This document shows, piece by piece, positions 6,678 to 14,500 of a DNA stretch of 22,165 nt. Source of the stretch: Candidatus Pacearchaeota archaeon (GTDB lineage Archaea; Nanoarchaeota; Nanoarchaeia; Pacearchaeales; GW2011-AR1); assembly GCA_002690445.1 (NCBI GenBank), contig NZER01000153.1, positions 1 to 22,165 of the forward strand, read 5' to 3'. The notes under the pieces were generated by a model. The model was not told the origin of the DNA and made no database searches. It saw only the letters and a program-made list of their open reading frames with translations. Numbering within the stretch: position 1 is the first letter of the stretch; every line of letters begins with the position of its first letter. The position numbers and the translations under genes are program-made.

Positions 6678-8830
6678 ACCGAGACCGCACAGCAGAGGTT
6701 CAAAGCCATGAAGCCCCGCCACGGGATCCGGTTGAATCGCCACCGCCCGATGCAGGAACGGTCACGAAGATCCTCGGAGACGCAGGGCTTTCAATTTGGG
6801 CTGGCTATCTCGGTGAAGAATATCTTGTTGACCTAAAGCCGTGGAGCAACGAAGCGCGCTACGTCCTCGAAGCCCGTGACGAGACACTCATCGGGACGCT
6901 GCTCGACGCTGTCAAGATGCCGATGATCCGGTCTGAGATCGTCGTAGAGCCTGCGAGTGACGATGTTGCAGATGTCGCATTCGCTGAATTTGTTGACTGC
7001 AATCTCCGTCAGATGCACAAGCAGAGCATCCGTAAATGGCTCACCGATATGATCGAGGCAATCGAGTTCGGTTTCAGCCTCGGTGAAATTGTCTTAGAAA
7101 AGCGAACCGATGGACGCTTGTGGATACGGAACATCATGCCCCGAGGACAGGAAACTCTGAGGCGATGGGCTGCTGAAGATCCTGCACACCCTGACGAGTT
7201 CTCACATTTTATTCAAGGCATGTACCGAGGATCTGCGCCAAGGCGTGAAATAGCGATCCCGCTCAACAAGTGCGTCCACGTAACGTGGCGAGGTCGCAAG
7301 GGGAACCCGCAGGGCAAAGGGCTTCTGAGGTCGCTGTATGTCCCATATAAGTTCATCAAGAATTTCCGGGTAATCGAGGGCATTGGCGTCGAGCGTGACA
7401 TCGGTGGGACGCCGATCATAAAACTCCCCGGCGGACAGAATTCTCTGAGCGACACTGAAAAGACGGAACTGAAAAAGCAAGCTGAGGGGTTGAGGAATGA
7501 TGAAGCCCTTTATGTAATGGTGCCAGAGGGCATGGATATCACCGCCTACAATTCTGGCGGGAAGTCGACGAACGTCCGTGAAATTATCAAGGACTATGAG
7601 ACGCAGATCCTTATGAGGATGTTTTCACAGTTCTTGAAACTCGGCATGGATAACGTCGGGACGCAAGCCCTTGTGGTCGGGTCGCAGGACTTTTTCACAA
7701 TGGCAATCGAGTCAATACAAGACGAGTTGATCGAGCAGGTAAATGAGCAGATTGTTCCATACCTCGCCCGGTTCAATACTTTCCCCGGCACAACAGGATT
7801 GCCAAGAATTACTTGGACAAAGCCGGGGGCTATGGACGTCGCCAACATCGTGGAGTTGTTCACGAAGGGCGCAGCGCAGAAGATATTTACACCGACCCGT
7901 GAGGATGAGGTACGCCTGCGGGATGAGGCAGGGTTGCCCGAACTCCCCGAGGGCGTCGGGGATGGTCCACGGGAAGTGCAGAGCGTCGTCAACGACGTGT
8001 TCGGGGGTCTCGGTCTGCGACGAGATATGGGGCAGTTCTATGACGAGGTCAGGCGATACGATCAAGCGGCAGGCGGAGACCTGCGTGGGATCCCCGGGAA
8101 TTATGAAAAATTCACAAATGCTTATCAGAAAGAACTTGTTGGCATTTACGACAAGTGGGCGGCGGAGACTAGCCGCCTGATGTCGCTGCCGGGCAAAGGC
8201 ATCACGGAAGCCAACGCAACCTTGAACACTCGCCTCAACCAACTCTCTGCTGATTTGAAACTTCTTGCCCGGGCACGTATTGGCGAGGCGTCACAGATGG
8301 GGTTGGGGACGGTGCTCGGTAAGCGAACTCATGACCCTGTGGTGCAGCAGACAATCGCCACCCTTTTGAAAGAAGCCGAGATTAATATTGACGAGTCGGT
8401 TATCCCGGGCATCAAGGAAAAATTCGGGAAAGAATCAGGAGCGGTTCAGAAATTATCAGGGGCGCAAAAGAAGGACGCATTTGAAGATCTGTTCAGCGGT
8501 CGTAGGAACAGTGTGGCTCGGCAGGCGGGTGGTGCGCAGGTCGCTATTTTTGAGACGCAGAAAAGCGCAGGCAAGGTTGAGAACTCAGAGCGGCGCAGGC
8601 TAGGAATCAAGCCGATTGCCACCCGTTGGGTTTTAGATAAGACTGCGGATCACTGTGAAGATGATACCCACCGAGCGACTTTTGGTTGCCCGGGCTTGGC
8701 TAGAGAATACGCAGACGGGTGGGACTCGATGCCAACAGTTCCTGCGGGAGCGGTGTCATGCCTTGGTAATTGCCGGTGTTACATTGAAGCCGATCTTGAG
8801 GGGAACGGAAATTGGCAGCGAATCACGTAA
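6671..8830 (+). CDS. Portal protein fused to MuF-like head morphogenesis domain
   Basis: 719 residues, longer than a lone portal of this type (about 400-500). Residues 1 to about 430 match the Mu gp29/DUF935-like portal pattern, with EFGFSLGEIV, HVTWRGRKGNPQGKGLLRS and a long helical stem region (MRMFSQFLKLGMDN). The C-terminal part is helical and ends in a Cys-rich SPP1-gp7/MuF-like motif: C662, C673, a W-D-S-M-P segment, then C697, C701 and C703 (SCLGNCRC). The portal forms the dodecameric DNA gate; MuF proteins are injected or minor head proteins. In Mu the two parts are separate genes (29 and 30). ATG 6671 overlaps the terL end. Confident for the portal part, good for the fusion. Confidence 0.9.
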   Translation: MVNRDRTAEVQSHEAPPRDPVESPPPDAGTVTKILGDAGLSIWAGYLGEEYLVDLKPWSNEARYVLEARDETLIGTLLDAVKMPMIRSEIVVEPASDDVADVAFAEFVDCNLRQMHKQSIRKWLTDMIEAIEFGFSLGEIVLEKRTDGRLWIRNIMPRGQETLRRWAAEDPAHPDEFSHFIQGMYRGSAPRREIAIPLNKCVHVTWRGRKGNPQGKGLLRSLYVPYKFIKNFRVIEGIGVERDIGGTPIIKLPGGQNSLSDTEKTELKKQAEGLRNDEALYVMVPEGMDITAYNSGGKSTNVREIIKDYETQILMRMFSQFLKLGMDNVGTQALVVGSQDFFTMAIESIQDELIEQVNEQIVPYLARFNTFPGTTGLPRITWTKPGAMDVANIVELFTKGAAQKIFTPTREDEVRLRDEAGLPELPEGVGDGPREVQSVVNDVFGGLGLRRDMGQFYDEVRRYDQAAGGDLRGIPGNYEKFTNAYQKELVGIYDKWAAETSRLMSLPGKGITEANATLNTRLNQLSADLKLLARARIGEASQMGLGTVLGKRTHDPVVQQTIATLLKEAEINIDESVIPGIKEKFGKESGAVQKLSGAQKKDAFEDLFSGRRNSVARQAGGAQVAIFETQKSAGKVENSERRRLGIKPIATRWVLDKTADHCEDDTHRATFGCPGLAREYADGWDSMPTVPAGAVSCLGNCRCYIEADLEGNGNWQRIT

Positions 8831-8930
8831 AATATATGTCGGTGCGTCGGTGGCGTTCCCTACCCCGTCAGGGGCGACTTTCACCGGCGCATCGTTTGAC
8901 ATGGAATGTTCATCCATAGAGAATGTCTAA
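8831..8930 (+). other. 100-base gap with an open frame ending at the next start
   Basis: No convincing gene fits. An ATG at 8836 would give 27 residues but has no SD. A different frame, running through the end of the portal gene, stays open to TAA at 8928-8930, directly before the GTG of the protease gene. Its peptide (VGASVAFPTPSGATFTGAS) looks protein-like. It could be a remnant, a coupling ORF or chance. Confidence 0.3.
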
Positions 8931-10247
8931 GTGTCTAATTTCAAAAAAGCCATATTGGGGTTGGAAATTTTCTCGATCGGTACTCATACCGACTCGGGGG
9001 GGGAGACCAACACGTTTACCCGCGACGATGTTGACTACATGGTCAACAAGTTCGCGAATGGCTATCCAGAGTTCGTACCTATCAAGCTAGGTCATACTAG
9101 CGACGAGTTCAACCGGCAGGTAGCAGCCGAACTTGGACTGCCTGCCGCTTCGCTGAACGGCGAAAACGGTGAGGGTCTTGATGGGGTTGCCGCTCTCGGT
9201 CAGGTTGTGAACCTGTACACAGAGGGCGATAAATTAGTTGCTGACCTAAAAGTTCCTGACGAGATGGTGAAACTGTTTCAAGAGGATTATTTTAGGGATG
9301 TGAGTTGCGAGCTTTCGGTGGATAATCAGGATCGTTGGATCCTCGATGGACTTGCCATGCTCGGAGCCGAACGACCGGCAGTTGGAGACCTTGCAGGAAT
9401 CGCAGCCGCCGCCGTTCATAAAAAACGGACAGCAAGTGTTGTCCGTAGTTTTAGTCAGGCATTACCAAAGAAGGTGAATATGTCCGAGCAGGATCAGAGC
9501 AAGATCGACAAGATCTTGGGACTCGTTTCTGGCGACAAGATTTCATTCTCCGAATTGGAATCCGCTGGCTTGAAGTTCGAGAACGAAGCCGACAAGGGCG
9601 CAGTCAAAGACGCAGTCAGGGAATTGCAGGAGCGATCCTCAATGCTGGACGAAGTCGTTGGTTTGTTGCAGCAGGCGATTGAGTTGACCTCAACCGCTGC
9701 CGAAGAAGGTGACGAGATTGTCGAGGACGACGTGGCTTCTGAGCCAGCAGTCGCAGCCAAGGCACTCGTCGGGCGTTTGACTACGGTCATGTCCTCCGAT
9801 AAGAATTTCAAGCAGGGCGCAGATTTCAAGGCGGCGGTAGCTAGTGCAGTCAAGGAATCGACTAAGGAACTCATTGCTCAAGTGGCAACCCTTACCGGTG
9901 ACACGACAGTCGCTAAATACCGTGTGGAGACTGAAAAACTCGTCGGCATGGAAGGCACTCCCCAAGAGTTAGCCGAACAGTTAGCAGATCTTGAAGGCAA
10001 GGCAGGCAAGGAAACCGCCACTGCCATGCTCTCTAGCTGGAAACAGGTTTCCACATTCGCAGTCGAATCAGGGCAATTCAAAGCCGTTGGTGAAGGCGAG
10101 GGACAAGGCGAGGGCGTGAACAGCGAGCCGTCTGATCTCGAAAAAGAAGCGAGCGAATTCAAGGCAGCGAACCCGTCATTCTCTGAGTCTCAGGCTCTGA
10201 GTGCGGTACGCCTGCGCCGAATGCGCTCGGTTAGGGAGGTCAAGTAA
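8931..10247 (+). CDS. Mu-like head maturation protease with C-terminal scaffold
   Basis: 438 residues. The N-terminal protease domain (1 to about 165) resembles Mu gpI-type prohead proteases: GTHTDSGGET (17-26), VPIKLGHTSDEF (49-60; H55 probable catalytic) and YFRDVSCELS (120-129; S125 or S129 probable nucleophile). From about 184 on it is an acidic, helical scaffold-like region with a low-complexity Gly/Glu stretch and a basic C-terminus. The protease matures the prohead; the scaffold guides capsid assembly. The start is GTG 8931, directly after an open frame's stop, with only a weak SD. Decoration and capsid genes follow. A second start at codon 184 would make free scaffold. Confident in family. 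Confidence 0.85.
   Translation: MSNFKKAILGLEIFSIGTHTDSGGETNTFTRDDVDYMVNKFANGYPEFVPIKLGHTSDEFNRQVAAELGLPAASLNGENGEGLDGVAALGQVVNLYTEGDKLVADLKVPDEMVKLFQEDYFRDVSCELSVDNQDRWILDGLAMLGAERPAVGDLAGIAAAAVHKKRTASVVRSFSQALPKKVNMSEQDQSKIDKILGLVSGDKISFSELESAGLKFENEADKGAVKDAVRELQERSSMLDEVVGLLQQAIELTSTAAEEGDEIVEDDVASEPAVAAKALVGRLTTVMSSDKNFKQGADFKAAVASAVKESTKELIAQVATLTGDTTVAKYRVETEKLVGMEGTPQELAEQLADLEGKAGKETATAMLSSWKQVSTFAVESGQFKAVGEGEGQGEGVNSEPSDLEKEASEFKAANPSFSESQALSAVRLRRMRSVREVK
9480..10247 (+). CDS. Nested in-frame scaffold protein (Mu gpZ-like)
   Basis: An internal ATG at 9480 (codon 184 of the protease gene) is preceded by AAGAAGGTGA, whose AGG lies about 5 bases upstream. This is a far better SD than that of the full-length gene. 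It would yield a 255-residue acidic helical protein equal to the scaffold half. In phages Mu and lambda, scaffolds (Z, Nu3) are made this way from within the protease gene. The junction falls where the protease domain ends, at a basic linker. The start and SD are seen; production is inferred. Confidence 0.7.
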   Translation: MSEQDQSKIDKILGLVSGDKISFSELESAGLKFENEADKGAVKDAVRELQERSSMLDEVVGLLQQAIELTSTAAEEGDEIVEDDVASEPAVAAKALVGRLTTVMSSDKNFKQGADFKAAVASAVKESTKELIAQVATLTGDTTVAKYRVETEKLVGMEGTPQELAEQLADLEGKAGKETATAMLSSWKQVSTFAVESGQFKAVGEGEGQGEGVNSEPSDLEKEASEFKAANPSFSESQALSAVRLRRMRSVREVK

Positions 10248-10249
10248 TC

Positions 10250-10663
10250 ATGGATCAAATGCTGACCATTCCCGGGGCACACGCCACGGGTGATCTCTCG
10301 GCTCTGCAATATCAGGCTGTATACCTGACAGAAGATTTTGGCGTCGCCGGGATCACCAACTCCAACGTCGCTGCATTTGCGCAGGCTGGAATTGGCATAT
10401 TGCAGGACGATCCCGCTGCTGACGGCGAACCCGCCAGTGTAGCCATACTTGGTATTTGCCGAGCAGAGGCTGGCGGGTCTATTACGCAGGGGGCGTATCT
10501 CACCCTCGACGATGACGGCAAGGTCGTAGCCGGTGCACTTGAAGCGGATCTTGCATCCGCCGATCGTGCGATCATTGGACGTGCGCTTGGAGACGCCGCT
10601 TCTGGCGACATTTTCACGATCGCCGTAAACTTCATCACACCAGTACCACACGACACCGAGTAA
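10250..10663 (+). CDS. Head decoration-like protein (DUF2190 type)
   Basis: 137 residues. The sequence is a small beta-rich protein with the DUF2190-like pattern: a GVAGITNSNVAAFAQAGIGI segment, a G-x-Y-L-T-L-D-D-D-G-K-V-V-A-G strand pair and an IIGRALGDAASGD turn. Such proteins sit next to major capsid genes and are thought to be capsid decoration or stabilising proteins. ATG 10250 has GGGAGG at 10234-10239. It lies 2 bases after the protease/scaffold gene and 14-20 bases before the capsid gene, consistent with one head operon. The exact role on the capsid is inferred. Confidence 0.7.
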   Translation: MDQMLTIPGAHATGDLSALQYQAVYLTEDFGVAGITNSNVAAFAQAGIGILQDDPAADGEPASVAILGICRAEAGGSITQGAYLTLDDDGKVVAGALEADLASADRAIIGRALGDAASGDIFTIAVNFITPVPHDTE

Positions 10664-10683
10664 TCGGGCGGAAGGAAATGAGA

Positions 10684-11658
10684 ATGGTAACTAGGCGTAA
10701 ATACGCTGGACCAACTCAAAACGACATGCGTCCGGTAGATCCGGTACTGACTGACCTCAGTATTGGCTACAAGAACCCAGATTTTATTTGGGATCTCTTG
10801 GCTCCGGTCGTGCCTGTCGATGAGAAGTCTGGCACGTACTTCATTTGGGATCGGGACTATTGGTTCCGAACTTTCGGTGAATCCGGTGGCGCACGACGCG
10901 CTCCAGAATCGCCATACTTGCGTCTCGCTTACGGTGCAACCACAGGGACTTTCAACACCTATGAAACAGGTTTTGAGAAGCCAACCGGCGACCCGATCGT
11001 CGCAGCTTCACAGTCTCCTGAGGCTCTACCGCAGAAGGACGTTAGCTTCCTGACAAACCAGATGGAAATGGAACTCGAAGTCGACACGGCTGCTGAGTTA
11101 TTTGTTTCTGGCTTATACGGAACTGACAACACTCTCTCTGGCGTTAGCCAGTGGAGCGATTTCGCGAACTCCGACCCTGTCGGAGACTTCGACACAGCCA
11201 AAGGTGTGGTGCGTAAGAACACTGGCACCGAGCCACGTCGAGCAATTATGGGTATCGAAACTTGGAACGACTTGAAAGAGCACCCGCTCATTCTCGACAA
11301 GTACAAGCACACCCAGAGCGGGATTATGACGGAGGCACTTGTAGCCGCTGCACTTGGCGTCGATGAAATCATCGTCGGCAAAACAGCCAAGAACACGGCT
11401 AATGAGGGTCAGACGTTTGTCGGCGCAAATGTTTGGGGAGACAACTGTCTGCTCATTCCTGCGATTGACGCTCCCGCACTGGAAACCCCGGCAGCGGCTT
11501 ATACCTACGTTTGGGACGAAGTCGGCAACGTGCCGTGGGCAGTTCAGCAGTATCGAGACGAAACAATCCGTGGCAACGTCGCCCGGATCCTAACGCACAC
11601 TGACCGCAAGGTCACAAGTGCGCAGTCTGGATACCTGTTTATTGATACCTCAGACTAA
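10684..11658 (+). CDS. Major capsid protein
   Basis: 324 residues from ATG 10684. I preferred this to ATG 10678 because AAGGA at 10672-10676 lies 7 bases upstream of it, against 1 base for the other. The N-terminus (VDPVLTDLSIGYKNP, LLAPVVPVDEKSGTY), the middle (RRAIMGIETWNDLKEHP) and the end (WAVQQYRDETIRGNVARIL) match HK97-fold capsid proteins of Mu-like and E-like environmental phages. It forms the icosahedral shell. There is no N-terminal scaffold (delta) domain, which fits the separate scaffold encoded upstream. Position after protease and decoration genes supports the call. Family by pattern, not by search. Confidence 0.85.
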   Translation: MVTRRKYAGPTQNDMRPVDPVLTDLSIGYKNPDFIWDLLAPVVPVDEKSGTYFIWDRDYWFRTFGESGGARRAPESPYLRLAYGATTGTFNTYETGFEKPTGDPIVAASQSPEALPQKDVSFLTNQMEMELEVDTAAELFVSGLYGTDNTLSGVSQWSDFANSDPVGDFDTAKGVVRKNTGTEPRRAIMGIETWNDLKEHPLILDKYKHTQSGIMTEALVAAALGVDEIIVGKTAKNTANEGQTFVGANVWGDNCLLIPAIDAPALETPAAAYTYVWDEVGNVPWAVQQYRDETIRGNVARILTHTDRKVTSAQSGYLFIDTSD

Positions 11659-11685
11659 ACATTGAAGTCGAATAGGGAACGCCAA

Positions 11686-12030
11686 ATGTTTGAGGCATAC
11701 AGAGCAAATCGCCGGTTCGTGTGGGACGGCTGGATCTTCGCACCAAAAGCGGGGACACATACGTCTACCTTTCAAGTAGTTGAAGGTCTAGCCGCCACCG
11801 AACAGGCAGCAAATTTCAAGCAGCAAGGATGCTGGGATGAACGGTCATGCGACCCTGAACGATACGGTGGTGATATATGGATCGTGCCAGCGGGACACCC
11901 GCGCAAGGACGCCATTATTAGCCGCAATAAAGTTCGGGGTGACGCCTCAATCGCTAATGCTGACGACTTGCTGACCGAAGATAAATATAAAAGGCTTCTC
12001 GCTCCGCCAGAAATGGCTGCTCGGGTCTAG
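11686..12030 (+). CDS. Hypothetical structural-region protein
   Basis: 114 residues from ATG 11686, which has AGGGA a suitable distance upstream. An in-frame TTG at 11662 would add 8 residues but lacks a clear SD. The sequence contains an aromatic RRFVWDGWIFAPKAG strand pair, a CWDERSC Cys pair, and a VPAGHPRKDAI segment; it is otherwise polar. I do not recognise it. It lies between capsid and a probable decoration protein, so a head or head-completion role is plausible, but nothing in the sequence shows it. Confidence 0.6.
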   Translation: MFEAYRANRRFVWDGWIFAPKAGTHTSTFQVVEGLAATEQAANFKQQGCWDERSCDPERYGGDIWIVPAGHPRKDAIISRNKVRGDASIANADDLLTEDKYKRLLAPPEMAARV

Positions 12031-12045
12031 CCGGGAAGAAATGTA

Positions 12046-12471
12046 ATGACTAGACCAGTTGTAAACAGGGAACGTGGAAGAACCGTTCAAGGATCTAGCG
12101 AGCGCAAGGGTGTTCTCGGTTCGGTCACTTGGACAGTCGGAGCCGAATCCACTAACGCCATTACGGTATCAGGGCAGGCACTCGACGAAGCAGGGAACGC
12201 CATGGCGGAAGCCTGCGCATTCTCTTGGTATTGGGCTAATGACTCGGCGGGTCTAACCCCGACGACGACCGCCCACGATGGAGGCACAGCCGCAGGCACA
12301 GACGGCGCAATCATCGAGCAGGTCACAGACCTGTCAGGGATTGCAGTCACCGAAGCCGACGGCGACATTGATATTGTGGCAACCGACGCAGGGGCGTTCA
12401 CGACTTACCTCGTAGCGATCAACCCTGACGGCACTCTTTCGGTGTCAGGCGCAGTAACACACGCAGCGTAA
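12046..12471 (+). CDS. Probable virion decoration protein, beta-rich
   Basis: 141 residues, rich in Ala, Thr, Gly and Asp with alternating short strands: VTWTVGAESTNAITVSGQ, then FSWYWAND, DIDIVATDAGAFTTYLVAINPDG and a closing LSVSGAV. This looks like an Ig-like or related beta-sandwich, as in phage decoration proteins. There is no signal peptide. ATG 12046 has GGAAGAA upstream. The gene ends the head cluster and is followed by a terminator-like hairpin, in keeping with high expression of the capsid group. The fold is inferred from composition and strand pattern only. Confidence 0.6.
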   Translation: MTRPVVNRERGRTVQGSSERKGVLGSVTWTVGAESTNAITVSGQALDEAGNAMAEACAFSWYWANDSAGLTPTTTAHDGGTAAGTDGAIIEQVTDLSGIAVTEADGDIDIVATDAGAFTTYLVAINPDGTLSVSGAVTHAA

Positions 12472-12478
12472 TTCAAAA

Positions 12479-12518
12479 GCCCGGGTGGAAAATTTCCCCG
12501 CCCGGGCAATACTTTTTT
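12479..12518 (+). terminator. Rho-independent terminator after the head genes
   Basis: GCCCGGG (12479-12485) pairs with CCCGGGC (12501-12507). The inner GGAAA/TTTCC bases can also pair. A run of six T follows at 12513-12518. It fills the 63-base gap between the decoration-like gene and the next gene, whose SD (GAGGG, 12523-12527) follows at once. It probably reduces transcription of connector and tail genes relative to head genes. Confidence 0.75.
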
Positions 12519-12534
12519 CCCTGAGGGTAAATAA

Positions 12535-12792
12535 ATGGTTCGACTTATCAAAACAACCGTAAAAAATCCGGGCGGTTTTTCAGTCCGGGTTGAACCGAAT
12601 GCAACAGACCCGGCGGGCAAACCACGATATGTGGAGTTGTCGCATGAGCCAGCCGAACTAGACGACGCTGATGCTCAACACATCCTCAACACTTACCCGG
12701 GCAAGGTCGAGGAAATTATCGTGGAAGTAGAGGTGGAGGCTAAGCCAAAGCGCAGGCGTCCCAAACTTTTTAAGCCTCGTAAAAAAACCTAA
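12535..12792 (+). CDS. Small hypothetical protein with basic tail (paralogue A)
   Basis: 85 residues. ATG 12535 has GAGGG 7 bases upstream. Residues 1-63 form a small domain (LIKTTVKNPGGFSVRV, PRYVELSHEPAELDDADAQH, a helix) that aligns by eye with the N-terminal half of the next protein. The tail is first acidic (EEIIVEVEVEAK) and then very basic (KPKRRRPKLFKPRKKT), suggesting DNA or RNA contact. The family is not recognised. It follows the terminator and opens the connector segment. Confidence 0.65.
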   Translation: MVRLIKTTVKNPGGFSVRVEPNATDPAGKPRYVELSHEPAELDDADAQHILNTYPGKVEEIIVEVEVEAKPKRRRPKLFKPRKKT

Positions 12793-12811
12793 ATTGTGAG
12801 ACGGGCACATC

Positions 12812-13111
12812 GTGATCTATGTAAAAAAGGCGACATCAAATGAAGGGGCTTACGCTGTCAGGCTTGACGAGGATCCTGCCCGGTACGTGCAGATCACGTC
12901 GGAGCCGCAGGGCTTCCCAAACGATATAGCCAACCATCTGTTACAGACACACGCCAAGTTTGTCGTACAGGTAAATGCTCCGGTAGTGGACGCAACGCCC
13001 GCTGTGGCGTCCACAGGGCGGCTAAGATGTCCAGCAAGCGGTTGCGAAAAGACTTATGCTAACGAGACAACGTTGAACCGACACATCAACGCTACTGATA
13101 ATCACAAATAG
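12812..13111 (+). CDS. C2H2 zinc-finger protein (paralogue B)
   Basis: 99 residues. Residues 4-53 repeat the domain of the upstream gene (VKKATSNEGAYAVRL, ARYVQITSEPQGFPNDIANH). After a Pro/Ala/Val linker the C-terminus is a C2H2 finger: C73-x4-C78-x12-H91-x6-H98, with an aromatic (Y82) and a hydrophobic (L89) in classical core positions. Such fingers bind nucleic acid or mediate protein contacts and are uncommon in phage structural regions. GTG 12812 is the only sensible start, with a weak SD. The basic tail of paralogue A and the finger of paralogue B may be alternative nucleic-acid-binding modules on one scaffold. Role unknown. Confidence 0.7.
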   Translation: MIYVKKATSNEGAYAVRLDEDPARYVQITSEPQGFPNDIANHLLQTHAKFVVQVNAPVVDATPAVASTGRLRCPASGCEKTYANETTLNRHINATDNHK

Positions 13112-13115
13112 CAAT

Positions 13116-13135
13116 CGACCGAATTTGGTCGGAGG
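13116..13135 (+). promoter_or_regulatory. Small hairpin next to the SD of the following gene
   Basis: CGACC (13116-13120) pairs with GGTCG (13127-13131) around a six-base loop. The SD GGAGG (13131-13135) of the gene at 13144 starts in the last base of the stem. No T run follows, so this is not a terminator. It may modestly shield the SD. Confidence 0.3.
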
Positions 13136-13143
13136 ACGAGACA

Positions 13144-13515
13144 ATGGCTGGCACGTTAACGTATGAGGACAATAAGCCGAACTCAAAGGCTGCGATAGGG
13201 TCTGTGGTTATTTCGTGGACGGGCACGGCTGGCGGTGCAGTTAGCGGGAACTCAGTACCTTTTAACGGACGCATTGAACGCGTTGTCACTAACCCTACGG
13301 ATGGACCAACAGCAAACTACGACATCACACTCGATGACGCCGACGGTCTGGATCTCGCTCAGGGCTTGCTGGCGAACCGGCACACGACCAACAGCGAGGA
13401 AGTCACTCCGCTCATAGGTACTTACCACCTTGTCCCGTACAGGGGTCTGATCACTCCGACTGTGGCAAATTCGGGTTCATCTAAATCAGGCACAATCACG
13501 ATCTACTACTCGTAG
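13144..13515 (+). CDS. Hypothetical structural protein, beta-rich
   Basis: 123 residues. ATG 13144 has a strong SD (GGAGG, 13131-13135). The sequence is Gly/Thr/Ser-rich with strands: KAAIGSVVISWTGTAGG, an ANYDITLDDADGLDLAQGLL turn, and a C-terminal SGTITIYYS strand. No signal peptide or membrane segment. I recognise the general type (small beta-barrel-like proteins found between capsid and connector genes of environmental siphophages) but have no named family for it. A head-surface or head-tail joining role fits its position only. Confidence 0.6.
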   Translation: MAGTLTYEDNKPNSKAAIGSVVISWTGTAGGAVSGNSVPFNGRIERVVTNPTDGPTANYDITLDDADGLDLAQGLLANRHTTNSEEVTPLIGTYHLVPYRGLITPTVANSGSSKSGTITIYYS

Positions 13516-13523
13516 GATTCAGC

Positions 13524-14048
13524 ATGGCAATCGACAGCAATTCATACTGTGCAATAACAGACCTTGAGCGACGCATTTCAGACCTGCTCGTCGGGAATGT
13601 ATTTACCACAGGGACTCGCCCGACGCTGGCGCAGGCGGAGCAAATGGTTGACGACGTGGCGGCAGAGATAAATAACGCCTTGATCGTCGCTGGATTTGTC
13701 GCTCCGATCGTTGTAGGTGACGATCCATTCCCTCATGCATCTGCGGTCGCTGCAAACAGCGCAGGCGCAGCGGTCAAAGTTATGAATACGTTTCCCTCGG
13801 AATCTTGGGATCCCAACGCTCCCGAGCCGACCCGCAACCGGATCTCAGGATTTGCGGCAGAATACAAATCATTTCTGGATAAGATCGAAGAAAATAAAAT
13901 CAAGGCAACTCGATCAACAGGTGTGACTGGTTTATTTATTGTCGGAGCAGCCCGAAGCCGTAAGACAGGCAACCTCAATACGCCTGCTTTCACCCGGGAC
14001 ATGATGGACTTCCCGGGCAGGGTGTCGAGGGCTGACAGTACACAATGA
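13524..14048 (+). CDS. Head-tail connector (adaptor) protein
   Basis: 174 residues. The N-terminus has the usual head-tail connector pattern: YCAITDLERRISDLL (8-22), a P-T-L-A-Q-A-E-Q-M-V-D-D-V-A-A-E-I-N helix, and LIVAGFVAPIV, with further helices to about 130. These gp6-like adaptors form the ring beneath the portal. The C-terminus, after an aromatic-poor linker, ends in PGRVSRADSTQ. ATG 13524 has AGGA upstream, and the last codons overlap the next gene (ATGA). Position before the tail-completion genes supports the call. Confidence 0.7.
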   Translation: MAIDSNSYCAITDLERRISDLLVGNVFTTGTRPTLAQAEQMVDDVAAEINNALIVAGFVAPIVVGDDPFPHASAVAANSAGAAVKVMNTFPSESWDPNAPEPTRNRISGFAAEYKSFLDKIEENKIKATRSTGVTGLFIVGAARSRKTGNLNTPAFTRDMMDFPGRVSRADSTQ

Positions 14049-14500
14049 CACACGCTACCGTCCAGACGGCTGCGCTGGCGGTGTTGCGTAAGCTGTCCGA
14101 GTTCGACGCTGACAACTCATCAGAGAATGATTACCGGATCCTTGCCAACGGCAAGGCGTATCACGCAGTCCTGCGTCGGGGATCTAGTGACAACCGATCC
14201 ATGCAGGACGTCCCTGCTAATGGTGTTTATCAGAGGCGTTCTGACCGTCAGGTAATAATCGAGGTCTATTGCCTCTACTCCGTGGACTCTCTGACGACAC
14301 GGGCGCAGTTAAACACGATTACGCAAACCATCCTAGACCATTTCGATAAGTGGCCAAACCTCGACCAAACAGCAGGCGTAGTCGAAACCGATGCTGACAA
14401 CACATCCCGACCCGAGGACACGATTCTTGGCGGGTCGAATTACCTGACCCAAACCATCGAACTAAATGTGATCGAGTTAGAGGTGGTGACGTTAGCATGA
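14045..14500 (+). CDS. Tail completion/neck protein, paralogue 1
   Basis: 151 residues. Shared pattern with the next gene: V-Q-T-x-A-L-x-x-L, then F-D-(A/S)-(D/N)-N-S-(S/A)-E, AxGK, R-R-x-D/S, V-x-I-E-V, LxTRA, and D-H-F-D-K-(W/Y)-P-(N/D)-L-D. It lies between connector and gp10-like genes, where siphophages encode neck or stopper/tail-terminator proteins. The start overlaps the previous stop (ATGA), as does its own end. The precise neck role is inferred from position; the paralogy with the following protein is visible directly. Confidence 0.6.
   Translation: MTHATVQTAALAVLRKLSEFDADNSSENDYRILANGKAYHAVLRRGSSDNRSMQDVPANGVYQRRSDRQVIIEVYCLYSVDSLTTRAQLNTITQTILDHFDKWPNLDQTAGVVETDADNTSRPEDTILGGSNYLTQTIELNVIELEVVTLA

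Noticed and set aside
7712..8242. 176-residue antisense ORF inside the portal gene
   Set aside because: Fully within a confidently assigned gene, with no recognisable domain or SD.
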